64,000 nt of DNA, from the NCBI GenBank assembly GCA_010645155.1, contig CM021319.1:8032618-8096617 (forward strand), read 5' to 3'. This DNA comes from Tigriopus japonicus (taxonomy: Eukaryota; Arthropoda; Copepoda; Harpacticoida; Harpacticidae). A model generated the notes under the pieces. It did no database searches, was not told where the DNA came from, and saw nothing but the letters and a program-made list of their open reading frames with translations. Position 1 is the first letter of the stretch; each line of letters starts with the position of its first letter. Made by a program: the position numbers and the translations under genes. Shown piece after piece: positions 52,366 through 64,000 of this stretch.

Positions 52366-52544
52366 CGTTGAAGGCTGTCTTTAGTATTCCCAGTCTCGAA
52401 TTCCCCCACCAACTCTCATCAGGCATCACTACGGACATTCCACTGGGTACACATGTTGGGTTCGGAGATGTTGATGATGAAGTCCTCATTCGAGACCCCT
52501 CTGATGTTTTCGGCTCCCTTTTAGTGATGATGGATTTTGTCTGA
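52366..52544 (+). CDS. Orphan candidate terminal exon
   Basis: A strong acceptor, cgttcttaatgattctcttcag with a branch-point-like ttaat, ends at 52365. The phase-1 frame after it is open for 58 codons to TGA (52542-52544). It includes FPHQLSSGITTDIPLGTHVG and DVDDEVLIRDPSDVFGSLL, which look like a folded acidic segment. I find no matching upstream plus-strand exon and no clear poly(A) signal close downstream. No family is recognised. Confidence 0.18.
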
Positions 52545-55500
52545 GAGGGAAGCATATATACCTATATACGTTCGAGAAAAGGCGCTTTTGTGTTCACTCT
52601 CTATTCATAAATGAAGGTCATGATCGGCAAGGCCAAGGATCCGACCATTAACCATCTCCTTAATGAATGCTTTTTATTGAGACACGATCCCGTTTCCCGG
52701 GTTGAACCGATTGCCAACCGTTCCAGATAAAGTTGTATTCGATATCCCAACGTGAAGTGTTCAAAGCAGGCTTCAAATATCCAGATACCCGTTTTTTGTG
52801 GGGCCAATCTCGAATGTGGTGGAAAATTACCCGCACTTTTCCAACTCAAGTGTGAGTTACATGAGTTAGTTACACGAGTCTTCACAACGTCGAACATGAT
52901 AGTCGTTCAAGTGTTGTTGGTTGGTTCTGCTAAATCCTTTCATGTCAAAAGCAACTTTTTTGAGCGGCGACAACCACCACAAGCCCAGTATTAATGAAAT
53001 ATGATGGACGCCACTTCACGGAACGACCCTAATGGATGTTCCTAGTTGAAACTAAATTGAGCTGAAGCATCCCGAGGGTCGGAAAATAGCAACAAAAAAA
53101 GAAAGACAAATTCGATTCAAAGCCTAGGTTTCGAATTTGGCGACACTTTCGCTCTTTTGAATCATGTTACGTACAACAGCTGACTTGATTAAATTGAAGT
53201 TTGAAGTAGCTGTCAAAGGGGAACATGGGACGTGAACGATGTTTATGCCATGAATGCGAGTGTCAGGGTCTTTTTTTCATTTGATGACTGACAGTTCATG
53301 CACATAATTTTGTGCTAACTTATTCCCAAGTCATTTGTTGTTTACTGTTCCTCATAGATAAATTATATAGAGATATCTCAATTGTGACGTCGCCAAAACC
53401 GCCCTCTACGAGGGATTACCTAACAACATTGTTAAAAATGATGGTTTCATAAGGAACGTCATAGAGTGCGCTACCTTGTTTGTAACGCAAATATCCTTTT
53501 TGAAGTTTGATCCTCCAAGTCAATCCAGAAAATACAGCCTGAGTCATCTAGAGGACACGGATTAAACAACTGTCGCCGTCGTCTGCCTGCTTAGCTAGAA
53601 CTGAGAAGTCTGGGGCTAGTTTGTGTGTTCCTTGAGCTCAACTCGCGAGGGAAACTTGAAATTGGTCTCGAACTTGTATGAAGTCTTACTCTGGCAGGAT
53701 ATCGTGATCATGTCAAGTTCTCCCGGGGGCTTGACACATAGATTCAATTGAAAAATAAAACGCCCTTGGACGGATATTAAGGGGTCTGGACTGGCAACGA
53801 AAAGCCTTTTTTATTGATGGGAAGTGGGCGTGGCTCGTGGGTGATTTGAAACGGTCCCCTTCGTGGTCGGTATTGAATACTTTGTAAGGAACATTCTACG
53901 GGTCCATAAAATGGGATTCCGTCCCTTAAATAAACAAGAAAGACAATGCTTTGAGCAGAAGGGGTGACTGACTTTCTCGAGATAATCTCTGGGGTTTTCC
54001 AACACGTGGCTTGGATGTCTCTACTGTTTTTTGACTCGCTCTTTCTCGCCTCTAAACCTAATTTGGAGACACATTAAAAATTTAAATGACTCTCTTTCCT
54101 CTCACTGGCTTATATTCATCGTTTCAATAGATGATTACAGCTCAGCATAAGGATAGTAAAAGGGAGAGAGAGAGACAGAGAGAGGAAGGAGCTACCAACA
54201 ATTTGGGGGAAGAAAGTAAAATCATTAGCGTGAACCTGTCGTTCATAATAGCTCAATTAACGCTCTCCACAGGGTTCCCTGATAAGACTCTTCCATGTTC
54301 TACTGGCAGTTGCAAATTGAAATTCATCTATAGAATACCCCAAATTTAACAATTGCCAAAATTCACTAACTTCAGTATTCTCTCCATGTCCCATGTTTAT
54401 GACGATTTGTCAGAATATTCATTAGAACACAATGCCAACGACCTGTCGTGAATTTTCAGAATACCTTTGGGAATAAGTGTTTTCTCGAGCATCTCTATCG
54501 ATTTTGCTTGCATTATATTCGAGCACAGTTTAGGCTCCTACATGTATATTCGATAGAACCATGAGAGGGTAAAGGGAATGTGGAGTGGGCACAATAGCAA
54601 ATGTAACGCATGTGCATGAGTGTAAACGGGTGATAAAATTCATTTGGAAACCAGGTTGAGCGGAACAAGGACCCGCAACCATTCCATTCAATTTACTCTT
54701 TCTCTCTCTCAGTGTTCGCCTTCACACAAGCCAAAGGCGAGCTTGATGTCTCAATATGCAATCCATTTTTAGGGAACACCCAACAAGTCTCTGAAGTAGA
54801 ATGAAACACCGGGTGCTTTTCGTGGAACATTGGGTGAATAGCCTGGTGAGGCTAGCTAGAATATATATAGAGAGAGTGGGTCGGTGTCGGAGTCTGCACT
54901 TAATCCCTTGGGGGTTCTTATCTCCATGGCTTGGTGGAAAGAAACACTGAGCCAAACTACTTTTTACACCCACCCACCAACCATCCAAGCAGGGGGCATC
55001 AAAACTATCCGATTCAGTGCTTGCCTCACATAACATAAAGTGGATTATTCACTGTTCCTCAAGTGTCATATTTAAAAAACGAGATTTGGTATTGAGCGAG
55101 AGGTTCGTATTTGGTCCATGAAGCATATTGTGGTTGGACTAATGTCGAGAAAGATGTCTGGAAATGAATGCCTCTTTATCTGCTTGATGCCAGGGAGTAT
55201 GTTCGTTCATTGCCTGCAAAGTAAAGCTTGAAGAGCCTAACCAGAAGAAATCCCATCTCGCCTCTCTTTCTCCTTCTTCTCCTCTTCCTCTTCTTCATTC
55301 CCCCAATATTTATATCCAGGGGGCTCAAAATTCCATTTCCCATCTTTTTTTTTGCAGTCACAGCCACCCCTAACAGTTTCAAGCAAACATCATCATTGCT
55401 GGCTTCGTTTACCATTATTACCCTAAGCATCGCGATACTCTACGCAAAATCCAACTTTTGATATTCTATTCTTCTCGTTTGCGGGAGGGATCGAAGCTTT

Positions 55501-56141
55501 GGCCAATAAACTCCTCGACTTCCCCTCGCTTAATTAATTGCCACAAGATGTGTGAGCCACAACGAATGGTCTATTGGTACAACATCGAGAAGAAAACCTA
55601 CCACCATATTGTTGTGTTGCGGTGTGATGCCTGCTCCACTTCGATGTAATATTGGACAAAGTCCAACCGAAATGTTCCACCCTCTTTCATTACGCAAGTG
55701 GAACGAGTAATCAAATAAATGTCCCACAGACTGGCTCTGCTTGGATTTGAAGCTGAAGCAATTCTTCTTCCATGTAGTTTGTCGACGAGAACAGCTTTTT
55801 AGAAATGATTGTCATTGAGTTTGGAACAAGCGGAAATGGTACATGAACAATTCTGGCAAGGGCTCTTAAGCAAGAATTTAGAAAATTTCATTAAATGTCT
55901 TTCGTGTCCGCTTTTCAAACGGGAAATAAAAAAGCTCAATTAAATAGCAGCCTTTTGTCCATCAGGGCCTTAATCCAATCTCGTTTTAAGTTCGATATTG
56001 ACTAATAAGGACAACAATGGCTGGAGCACTAACCGAAAAAAACCTTGTTAAGGAGGATCCTCATTTTGACGAAGTTATGTTCTTGATGTTCTCTCAACTT
56101 AGCGTTCTGCAGGAAGGCTGTTTTAAATAAAGTCTATGCCA
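52545..56141. other. Stretch without a supported gene
   Basis: Only short frames, a GA-type run at about 54162 and a pyrimidine tract at about 55268-55300 are seen. Confidence 0.55.
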
Positions 56142-56148
56142 TCATCCG

Positions 56149-56176
56149 CCCCCCCCCTCTGCCCAACCCACGCCCC
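56149..56176 (-). repeat. C-rich tract, G-quadruplex-type on the minus strand
   Basis: C runs of 9, 3, 3 and 4 bases (56149-56157, 56162-56164, 56167-56169, 56173-56176) give a four-run G motif on the minus strand with loops of 2-4 bases. Confidence 0.55.
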
Positions 56177-56332
56177 AAAAAAACGGGTCCCTAAAGTGAT
56201 GGGGAGGGTGACTTAGAGTGAAATAGATGGGACAAGTTGAGAGCGGGGAACACTCTGCATAAATAGACTGGTGGTTTTGGGGGTCTCCAAGGGAAAAACG
56301 AGGTCGATAACGGAGACAGAGGGTAGGAAAAA

Positions 56333-56684
56333 TCCTTACCTGGATCAAACTAATGGGACTTGAGGTTTCTCGCATGAGTACACTGACCTCGGAAACGACA
56401 AAACGGGTATCATCCTTGAAGAGAGCCCACAACTCTTATCCTTATTGGGGCATGGGACCCTCCTCTAATACTTTAAGAATAAAACATGTGCCTTTTCTGA
56501 AAGTACATGCCTCAATCCAGCGATCAATGGAACAGGCCACATTTTGAAATTCCCAGAGGCATCCGATTTTGGTCGGTCCAAAAATCTGTTCCCCAAACTT
56601 CCCAGAAGAGAATAAGCCCAAGGGCTTCGCGAACACAACTCGTCTTTCTTGTGGAGGTGCATGCTGTAAATAGCAAATTTGCAA
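56333..56684 (-). pseudogene. Possible decayed coding patch, unknown family
   Basis: One minus-strand frame runs from 56684 to 56142 with only two internal stops, TAA GGA TAA, near 56445. Before them it reads FAKPLGLFSSGKFGEQIFGP and then WEFQNVACSIDRWIEACTF. After them come ALFKDDTRFVVSEVSVLM and SSPISLI, ending at a consensus donor CAG|GTAAGG (56338-56333). An acceptor-like tgctatttacag precedes CATGCACC at 56663. The other two frames are also partly open across 56465-56720, which weakens the case. No domain is recognised. It could be an exon of an unseen gene, a decayed mobile element or chance. Confidence 0.25.
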
Positions 56685-56690
56685 GCTCCT

Positions 56691-59600
56691 CTAGCCCTCT
56701 CTTCAAGTAGATTTGGGTCAATGTGATGAGGAATAACCTATTTTCGCCAGAAGAGACAAGAGCGATGGAGGTTGCTAGCTCGGGTTACCTCTTTCACACA
56801 ATGGGCACTTCAAATCACCCTTGATAAAAAAGCTCTAGAGTGGACTTCCTTGGGGAGGGCTTTCATTCGATAACGCCGGCATCGATTTCCTCTGTAGATC
56901 GCCCTTTCATTGAGAACAGAGATCTGAGTATGGAGTTCTAAGAAGTAGTCCAGAGTATGTTGGTGGGCCTTGGGTCTGTTCTCTTCTTTGAGATCTCTAC
57001 TCAACATGCAAGAAAGTGAAACGGTGATAATAATGGGGCTGATCGGGCTCGCTAGATTGACTGATTTGGAATGGCTAGCCCGCACATCTTTCATGTCAAG
57101 AGATATTCAAACTACTAAGATGTGGGCCAAAACTTTCATCTATCAAAAAGCCGTTTCCGTCTAAGCCAAAAGGCCCTCGGATCTCTTTCCCTCCATATTG
57201 TATACAATGTACTCACTCTTTCGCTACGAAAAATAGTAGAAGCTATCTTGACGGTTCTTCAACGAGAGAGCCTACGAAGAAAAACACACACACTCCTTGG
57301 CTGTCTCTCAAGTTGCTTGAAGAGGGATCAAAAAAGTTTGCGGTTGTGGGTTAACCTACTGGCCTTTCTGGGTGAACCCCTTTAAGAGGGTTCAAAAGTC
57401 TCGGGTTGTTCAAGTGCTCATGGGATATCTTGGGCCGGAATAAAGCACTGAAGGTGTCATTGAGAAATGGGTCAAATCCACTTTGAGTAACAGTTAACAT
57501 AAAACAGAGAGCAGGCTCTTGTTGCGCCATGACCAATATTTGTGACTACAAGGAACTACAAACATCAACTGTGAAAGAAAAGTAATCTTTTCTTCCTCTC
57601 CATTGTTGTTTTCAGTGTCCCTCTTCAAGTTCCAGCATGATCAGACAGGGTGGAACACGGAAGAATGGGTCTTTTTCTTTCTTTTGTGTAAATTGAAATA
57701 ATGCCATGAACGCTCGATGAATATCAATGAGTACTCCACTCGTTCTTTGCCACCACTAAACCATACCGAGATCTCTTGAAAACTTTTCAGAGCAGAAAAG
57801 CAATATTCTTTAAAACTTGGTGGAAAAGAAAAAGCTTGGCCGCGAACTTTATCTTCAGGTCTTCAGTTGGTTGCTGGATTGATTCAGTTCATTACCTGGA
57901 AATACCTGGTTACTTCCAAATTGTGCTCGAATATGTCTTTTTGGAACTAAGGCAGCTGCCAATGGGGGTCTGTCTGACTAGACAAGGGATGGAGCTAAGG
58001 TAGTTCCCATCAAAATGTGCAATTCCTAGTATCTAAACGGAAGAGGGTTTGAAGTTGTGCACCTAAAAGTCATCTTTGTCATTTTCTTTCTTTGTCCCTT
58101 TTCGAGTTTTTTATGTTCTTACATAGAGACACTCGATTAGAGATGCGACCAGCCATCTTTTATTGCGAAGAATGTGATTTTAACTTACTGATGGTGTCGA
58201 GAATACATCTATGAAAACTAAGCGTAAGCTCGATTGTTGAATGGTCCTTCTTTATATGGGGAAATCTTTCCAAAGAACTACTGGAACTTGACATACTCGT
58301 TCTTCAGTCACACTATGGGGACCCTTTCTTTCTTTCTCTCTTCCTTGTCTAAGAGGAGGAAGCAATTTTCCAGCTCTTTTGTCATCACTCTCAGATGCCT
58401 TTTGAATACATTATTCCCGAATATATTCCGCGAGTTCTACGGCCAGATGAAAGCATGCTTTTTTCATATTGGGACAGTAAGGTCAGAGCTCAGTCGTCCA
58501 TGAGGGAACGATGAGAGATAAAAATCGTTCCAAAATGATTTATATATCCCTTCCTCCCTGTGCTGTTTCTCTCTTCTTTATCCTCGGACCATTTCAAGGT
58601 ACTGTATACCAAAATGACTCATGGGAGGAACCATTGGAACCCAGGGACTTTGACAACCATTTCATAATGGTCAGCTCACGATTTGTCCTCTGTACTGGCA
58701 TCCAATGGGAATGGTTATGAATTCTCTTCTTTTTGGGACAGGGCAATGAAGAATTGTGAACGTCAACAAAGCAAGCACAAAAATGATCCCTTGGTCCATT
58801 GAATCCCGACCAAGACAATGTCAACTCAGAGGAACATGAATCAAAAATGTCTGTCCTCCCTCTTTGGCCGAAAAAACTTCCATTTTGACTCATAAGTAAA
58901 GCAATTTCCACTGACAAAACAAATCTAGCTTTCTTCAAAATTCAAGCATAAGATTTCATCGGTGATCATCAATGTTTCAATGCAATTTTTGAAAGCATGG
59001 AAATCTTTCCAGACATGACCAAGAGTCTAAGTAAACATTTTAGTCAGTGACAGAGGGCTCCATGAGCTCCTTGATCTTGTTTCAGGGGCCAAAAGACACC
59101 CTCGTCGTGTTATCGGGGACATTTCCTCCCCTTTGGCTAAGAAAAATGCTTTTATCTTTTCGATATGTATTGTTGCGAATGAGTGGTCCAAAGCCGACCC
59201 AACGAGTTCCATCTATTTTTGGACTGAGGGGTACACAGGGGGAACAAAACAACCAAGAACCAAAAGAAGGAAGGATGATCGAGTACAAGTTTCAATTGTT
59301 CCTGCTCCAAACTTCGAGCGGAAAATGGTTGTGCCAAGAAAATTGAACCAGCCAACCAAGAAACGGAGCTAACACAGAGTCTGGCGATACAGGAATGAAT
59401 GAAAGGTGTCATGTGTGGGTAATTGACGCGTTCCATTCTGGGAACAGTCGAAAATGACACACTGGAACGGTGTCATTTGTAATTTGATCAAAATTGCCTG
59501 ACATGTGAATTCTTTATCATCATCCTTGTCGTGCTTGTCGTTGGTCGTTGGCCATCCCATGGGGTGGAACCCCCGAGCATTTGGTCACGCTCTGACAGAA

Positions 59601-62600
59601 CCCTAAATTGAAACCATTCGCTCGGAAAATGAAATACTTTTGAATGAAATCAAAGCGTTTCGATCCCCCTTTATTCCCCCTCCCTAAACGTAGGAACATC
59701 ACATGAAGTTAAAACTCTAGTTAGTGTTCCATGTAGATCTGCCCAATTTCGGGACCCCTATTCATGATGGACAGGGCATGCAGAAATTATCATCTTAAAA
59801 GCAAACTATGGCGTAACCAAATAACGAAGTAGAAAATTTGCACAGCCTCTAGAGTATGTGACACAAAAGTTCTGTTAGGGCCATTGTGTATTGCAAAGTT
59901 CAAAAATAGATCAAACTTTACCTGTTTCTGCAAACCTTTTGTATCGTGACCTCACAATCAGCTCTGAAAAGAGAGAAAAAATGAAAAGGAAAAACAGTTT
60001 TTAGATGACCTACTCGTCCAGAAAAACAGAAGTCCATGAAAGGGAAACCAGTCATGAGTATTGGAGCCGGTACACATGTGCTCATCATAATCGTTTGAGG
60101 TTCTCCAATTGAGTCTGTCCCAGATTCCATTGAGAACAGAGAGTAGCAAGCTGCTGCGAGCGGCTTTCAAACTGCTTCAGAACTTGAGCGCTCGTATTTA
60201 AGGACAGTTCAGTGAACAACATGAAGCCACGTTGTAATTCAGACTACTCGTATATCTCAGCACACACTCTATAAGCTTTCCAGCGAGGGATGAACTCGCT
60301 CGAAAATTCCCTTTTGGGTTGTGTCAAGGGGGAGGAGTTCATTGTGTGAGAATCAGCGGGAGATTCCTCCAAATTGGCTTTAACTTTTGTGTGACGTACC
60401 CTGCAAATTGCATCTTTTGACGACAGTGGGACGTTCGTCTTCCGATTGAATGACATTCCGTCAATTCAAAGATGCGCATCTAACCTTTGACCCGGGGTGA
60501 AGTGAACTAAATTCGTTTGAAAGTAGCACGCGACATTCTTATCTAGAACTGTTTTTTACATGTGAGACTTGAGTGTACTTAATAAAAGTGTAAAATACTT
60601 GAAACCTGACATGCGTTTCAAATTGGAATGAGACAGCCATTACTTCCCAAAGCTTTCTGTAAAGTTTCCCTCAGAGAAGTTCATTGTGTAATGTAACATC
60701 ATTGTTGGTTGTTATCCCTCAACTCCCTAATAGGGTTGGTTGGAGGCGATCAAGAGAATTGTGGAGCTTAAAAGCCAAAGCTGAACATGAAACAAGGGTT
60801 GGTGGAGCCAATTACTATTCAAATCCTGGAGAGTTCATGCGAAAGAAGCAAATGTTTCAAGAGCCAACAACTTCGGACCAAAGAAGGGAGCCGACCAAAA
60901 CGAGGGGAGAGATGACTCAGCAACGGGATTCGAGGAATAAATGTGGAACAAGACACAGCCTACGCAAACTTCATTCCAACCAAGACCGACTTAATTACAT
61001 TGGAAATCGGAACAGGAAAAATTAATCCTCCGCATCAAATCAGACCAAGCTTCCATTTCTTCCAAGAGAACCTTGGTTTGCAAACCATCATTGTCTTAAA
61101 GGAGGGTGCCACGACTAAAGCACGGCAGATGATGTTAAAGATCCTCGAGTAATGGAACTTGGGGTGGTTTGCAAAAGATGAAAGACGAGTCAATCCCGCC
61201 CTGGATCCCTAATCTAATGCTTGCTTATCTGCTTCTTTTCACCCTCTGGAGAAGGCTCACTCCGTGTTGGTCCAATCTCGTTGAGGGTTTCCGTCCAAGA
61301 AGTATGGAGGATAAATGAAGTTCTTTATTGCACAGACAACCATAAAAATATCAATAGTCATCAGCGATCAAATGACATTCCATTACTTTTCTCTCTTTTC
61401 TGTTTCGTCTAAGCTTGTTCCTTGCAAGGGGAACATGGAACAAAACCAACCGGGGGTTGATAAAAGAGTGGTTAGGGAATATTACTTTCAATACCGTGGA
61501 CGAGACCAAAATCGCCCCTGCAATCCCCTCTAAAAATGTCTCGCTTTCTCTCCCTCCTTGGACTAAGTAATAGAGCGCACAGGAACAAGAATCGAGGTGG
61601 TTCAATGTAACCTTATCCACTGGTTTTCTTTCTGGTTTCCCCAGTGAAAAACAACCGTCTGGTGGCAAAACCATCGTAGACCCACTTTTCCCACCCATAT
61701 GTCTGGATAAAGTGGAGAATTGCGCCCTTCAATTCGAACGTTATATTCAAGTTATGTGGTGCAAAGAATCTCTTTTTTTGGGATCAGGGAGGAACACTTA
61801 AAAACATGACAAAACAAGGAACACGGCCAAATGAAATGCGTTCCCGTCGGGAACATTTCAGGCAAGGATATTACAAAGACTTTTGGCAAACAGGAGTGGT
61901 TTCATCTTTCTTACACCCTCTCCTTCAGCAAAGTTAGGGACCAACTCGAAGGGCTCTTAGTAAGAGGAACAGTCAGTCAGTCCCCGAAAAAAATCCCTTA
62001 CCCAAAGAAATGAGTGGGGCGAGCTGGAAGCGGCTTTCGGTTTTATCCTTGTTTGTGCCACTGAGGGTGATGTTGGGAGCCTAGTGGTTGAGTGAGTCAA
62101 TGGTGTGCAGGGTGGTCGTGGAACAGGGTTTTTAAAGGGTTTGGTGGTGGGGGAATATATGGCCGCAGTTAAGTCCACGACTCTCCCTCAATCACTCTTA
62201 TAGGATACCGATGGATCCTTGTCTCCTCCCAACAGATCTTCTTGGCATTTGGCACTCGTGCTTGCCTATTCAACCACAAGTAAAAAGGCTTGAGCTTTGA
62301 AGCACCACCAGCTTTGGCAGTTGATCGATGAGATGATTTGGCTTAAAATTGCTGAACGATCCAGTCTGTTTTGAACAACTGTCTGGATAAGTGCAATATT
62401 TATGTGTTTACCCACCCCTGCCACGACAACTACACCAGATGCAATCGGCTCGTATCAATACTTGGGATCAAGAGTAAATCTGCTTGGCACATCCCAGGGA
62501 AAGGCACCCATACGGATCTGTGGTTTTCAATTATCCATTAGACACATCTGTTTCATGGCTGATGGCTCTTTGGACACCCAATCGTTGCTACTTCAATCCA

Positions 62601-64000
62601 ACCCCCCCCGTTCGTCCCACGATCTTGTTTACAGTTCAGTTCCTTTCGATTGTCTTGTAGGATGAAATATTCCAACGAGAGCAAATACTCTCATAAATAA
62701 TGTGCATACAATTCATAATGAGCTTTGTGCAGCCCAGTCAAGTTGTGGATGCATTTTTTCTCTTCTCAGACTGACATTGGAAACATCACATTTGGAACCA
62801 GAGAGCTCCTCCTTCCTCCATTCCTCCATTCCATTGCAAGTGTCGTCTGAGAAATCGACAAAAATGATGATGATCTGGGCGAATGTCTGCCACGCGTCCT
62901 TTTATGATGAAGCATTTGGATGTTCTGCTACATGGGATGAGCATAACATGCACAGACAGACTCACCGAAGTTTCCAAGGGACAAGAGACGCTCTCGGGTC
63001 TTTCAACGAGCGGATAGCACATCATGTTGTACATTATGCATTGGTGCCTCCACACTTTGTCCCGCCTGATGTGATGCCACTACTACATCAGCCAAAGTAT
63101 GGAACGATGACAGGTCTAGTTTGCTTGAACATCGCCGCTTGTCCAATCCGTTCTTGAGTTGAGCACTTCATGAAGAGGAAAGGCACAAAAAGTGGACCCA
63201 ACGTCTAGGTACCTTGAAAGTTGGATGGGGAAAAGACCTAGACCATTTCCTCATCATGGCGGAACCCAAAGTAATTCTTGCTTTTGATTGGCTCATTCAA
63301 GGCGTCATTTCTCCATGAAAGTTTTCTATCGAGTTATGGAACGGCTTGTTATTAGGATGATAGAATGAAACTAATTGGGATGAATGACGAGGTTGTCAGT
63401 ACACAACACTCGAGTATAGTACTATATACGTAGGGTTCATGTAGAGTACACATTCGCATTTACCAAAGGGCGTGGGCTCTTGGCCCATTAGGGTAATGGT
63501 AAAATATTTGGACGTTTGACTCGTGACTCGTGAGTCTCGGGTTTGAGTTCATGATAAATCGCCGATTTGGTTGACCAGACAAGCTAATGACCTTTGCATG
63601 CGACAAAAATGCACGGATTATCACGGATTAAGAGCTCCTTCCGAGCTGCTTTGTCACTCTTCAAAATGCGTCGGAATTAGTCGTCCAGGTAGCTTGGGAT
63701 GATCGAACATCAAACGACATCTAAATCCCGATTCGAAGCCACAAAAGATTTGATAATCACCCTTTTAATCCATCCGAATATCGTTACGCCTCGAAACATA
63801 TCCTGAGCAGTATTCAATATTGCTGTTCTGGATTGAATCTCGCTCATCCGTGTTTCCAATTTGTAACAGTGGATGTCCATGAGGATGATCATGGCACCAT
63901 CATTCGTGGAACCATTGAGGGAAAAAAACGAATCCTTCATCGCTTTTTCCTGTCAACGCTTTGGAGCTTCGTTCTCAATTTGTAGAGACCGCCGACGAAA
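56691..64000. other. Stretch without a supported gene
   Basis: Scattered frames of 60-150 codons occur (the longest is 62702-63157, plus strand) without recognisable motifs. The minus strand between 57.5 and 56.8 kb has patchy protein-like segments in different frames, such as SGFDPFLNDTFSALFRPK and IRGPFGLDGNGFLIDESFG, that could be further decay connected to the 56.3-56.7 kb patch. Confidence 0.5.
63482..63552 (+). pseudogene. tRNA-like remnant
   Basis: The sequence starts GGCCCAT, then TAGGGTAATGG (A-box-like, 63489-63499), and GGTTTGAGTTC (degenerate B box, 63540-63550) followed by ATG, which could begin a pairing with the opening CAT. Between them lies the duplicated GACTCGTGACTCGTGAGTC. 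This is most likely a decayed tRNA-derived element. Confidence 0.38.

Noticed and set aside
59922..59963. 42-nt minus-strand mini-exon between tctcttttcag and CAG|GTAAAG
   Set aside because: Such pairs of splice-like sites are frequent by chance; no neighbouring exon in a matching phase was found.
62702..63157. 151-codon plus-strand frame
   Set aside because: No recognisable domain, odd composition rich in His, Ser and Met, and a partly open antisense frame; not supported as a gene.
1..64000. CRISPR arrays, rRNA genes, riboswitches, bacterial operons, intact transposases or reverse transcriptases
   Set aside because: Looked for on both strands; no regularly spaced repeats, rRNA-like blocks, or catalytic motifs of mobile-element enzymes were seen.

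Overview
The window looks like one neural-type gene in a large, gene-poor stretch of an animal genome. It carries a single multi-exon gene with GT-AG introns, long introns, many short simple-sequence repeats (GA, GGTT, AAC, GATG and others) and tRNA-like remnants. It shows no ribosome-binding-site-led open reading frames and no operon structure. The gene belongs to the klingon/lachesin-type immunoglobulin superfamily best known from arthropods, so an arthropod, possibly a crustacean such as a copepod, is my inference. I cannot name the species.

Layout. From 1 to about 20 kb I find no intact gene. This part holds a hairpin (2079-2120), a tRNA-like element with a poly(A) tail (5164-5275), a decayed minus-strand coding fragment (10195-10680), a 16-bp palindrome (11298-11313), a G-quadruplex-type tract (14693-14729) and two diverged copies of an unnamed dispersed repeat (about 15.7 and 17.5 kb). 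From 37.6 down to 20.1 kb on the minus strand lies the main gene. It has seven coding exons: signal peptide, Ig1, Ig2, Ig3, FNIII first half, FNIII second half, and a C-terminal hydrophobic tail. Every splice junction joins in phase, and the joined frame is 486 codons plus a stop. From 37.6 to 64 kb I again find no intact gene, only tRNA-like remnants, simple repeats, a decayed or uncertain minus-strand coding patch (56.3-56.7 kb) and one weak orphan plus-strand exon candidate (52.4 kb). Undetected 5' non-coding exons and regulatory DNA of the main gene could lie here, because this is its upstream side.

How it works together. The only confident product is a secreted or surface-anchored adhesion protein (signal peptide, three Ig domains, one FNIII domain, C-terminal membrane anchor). 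Relatives of this architecture act in homophilic or heterophilic neuronal adhesion. I found no bacterial-style operon, CRISPR array, intact transposon or new multi-gene system. The least explained parts are the decayed coding patches at 10.2-10.7 kb and 56.3-56.7 kb.
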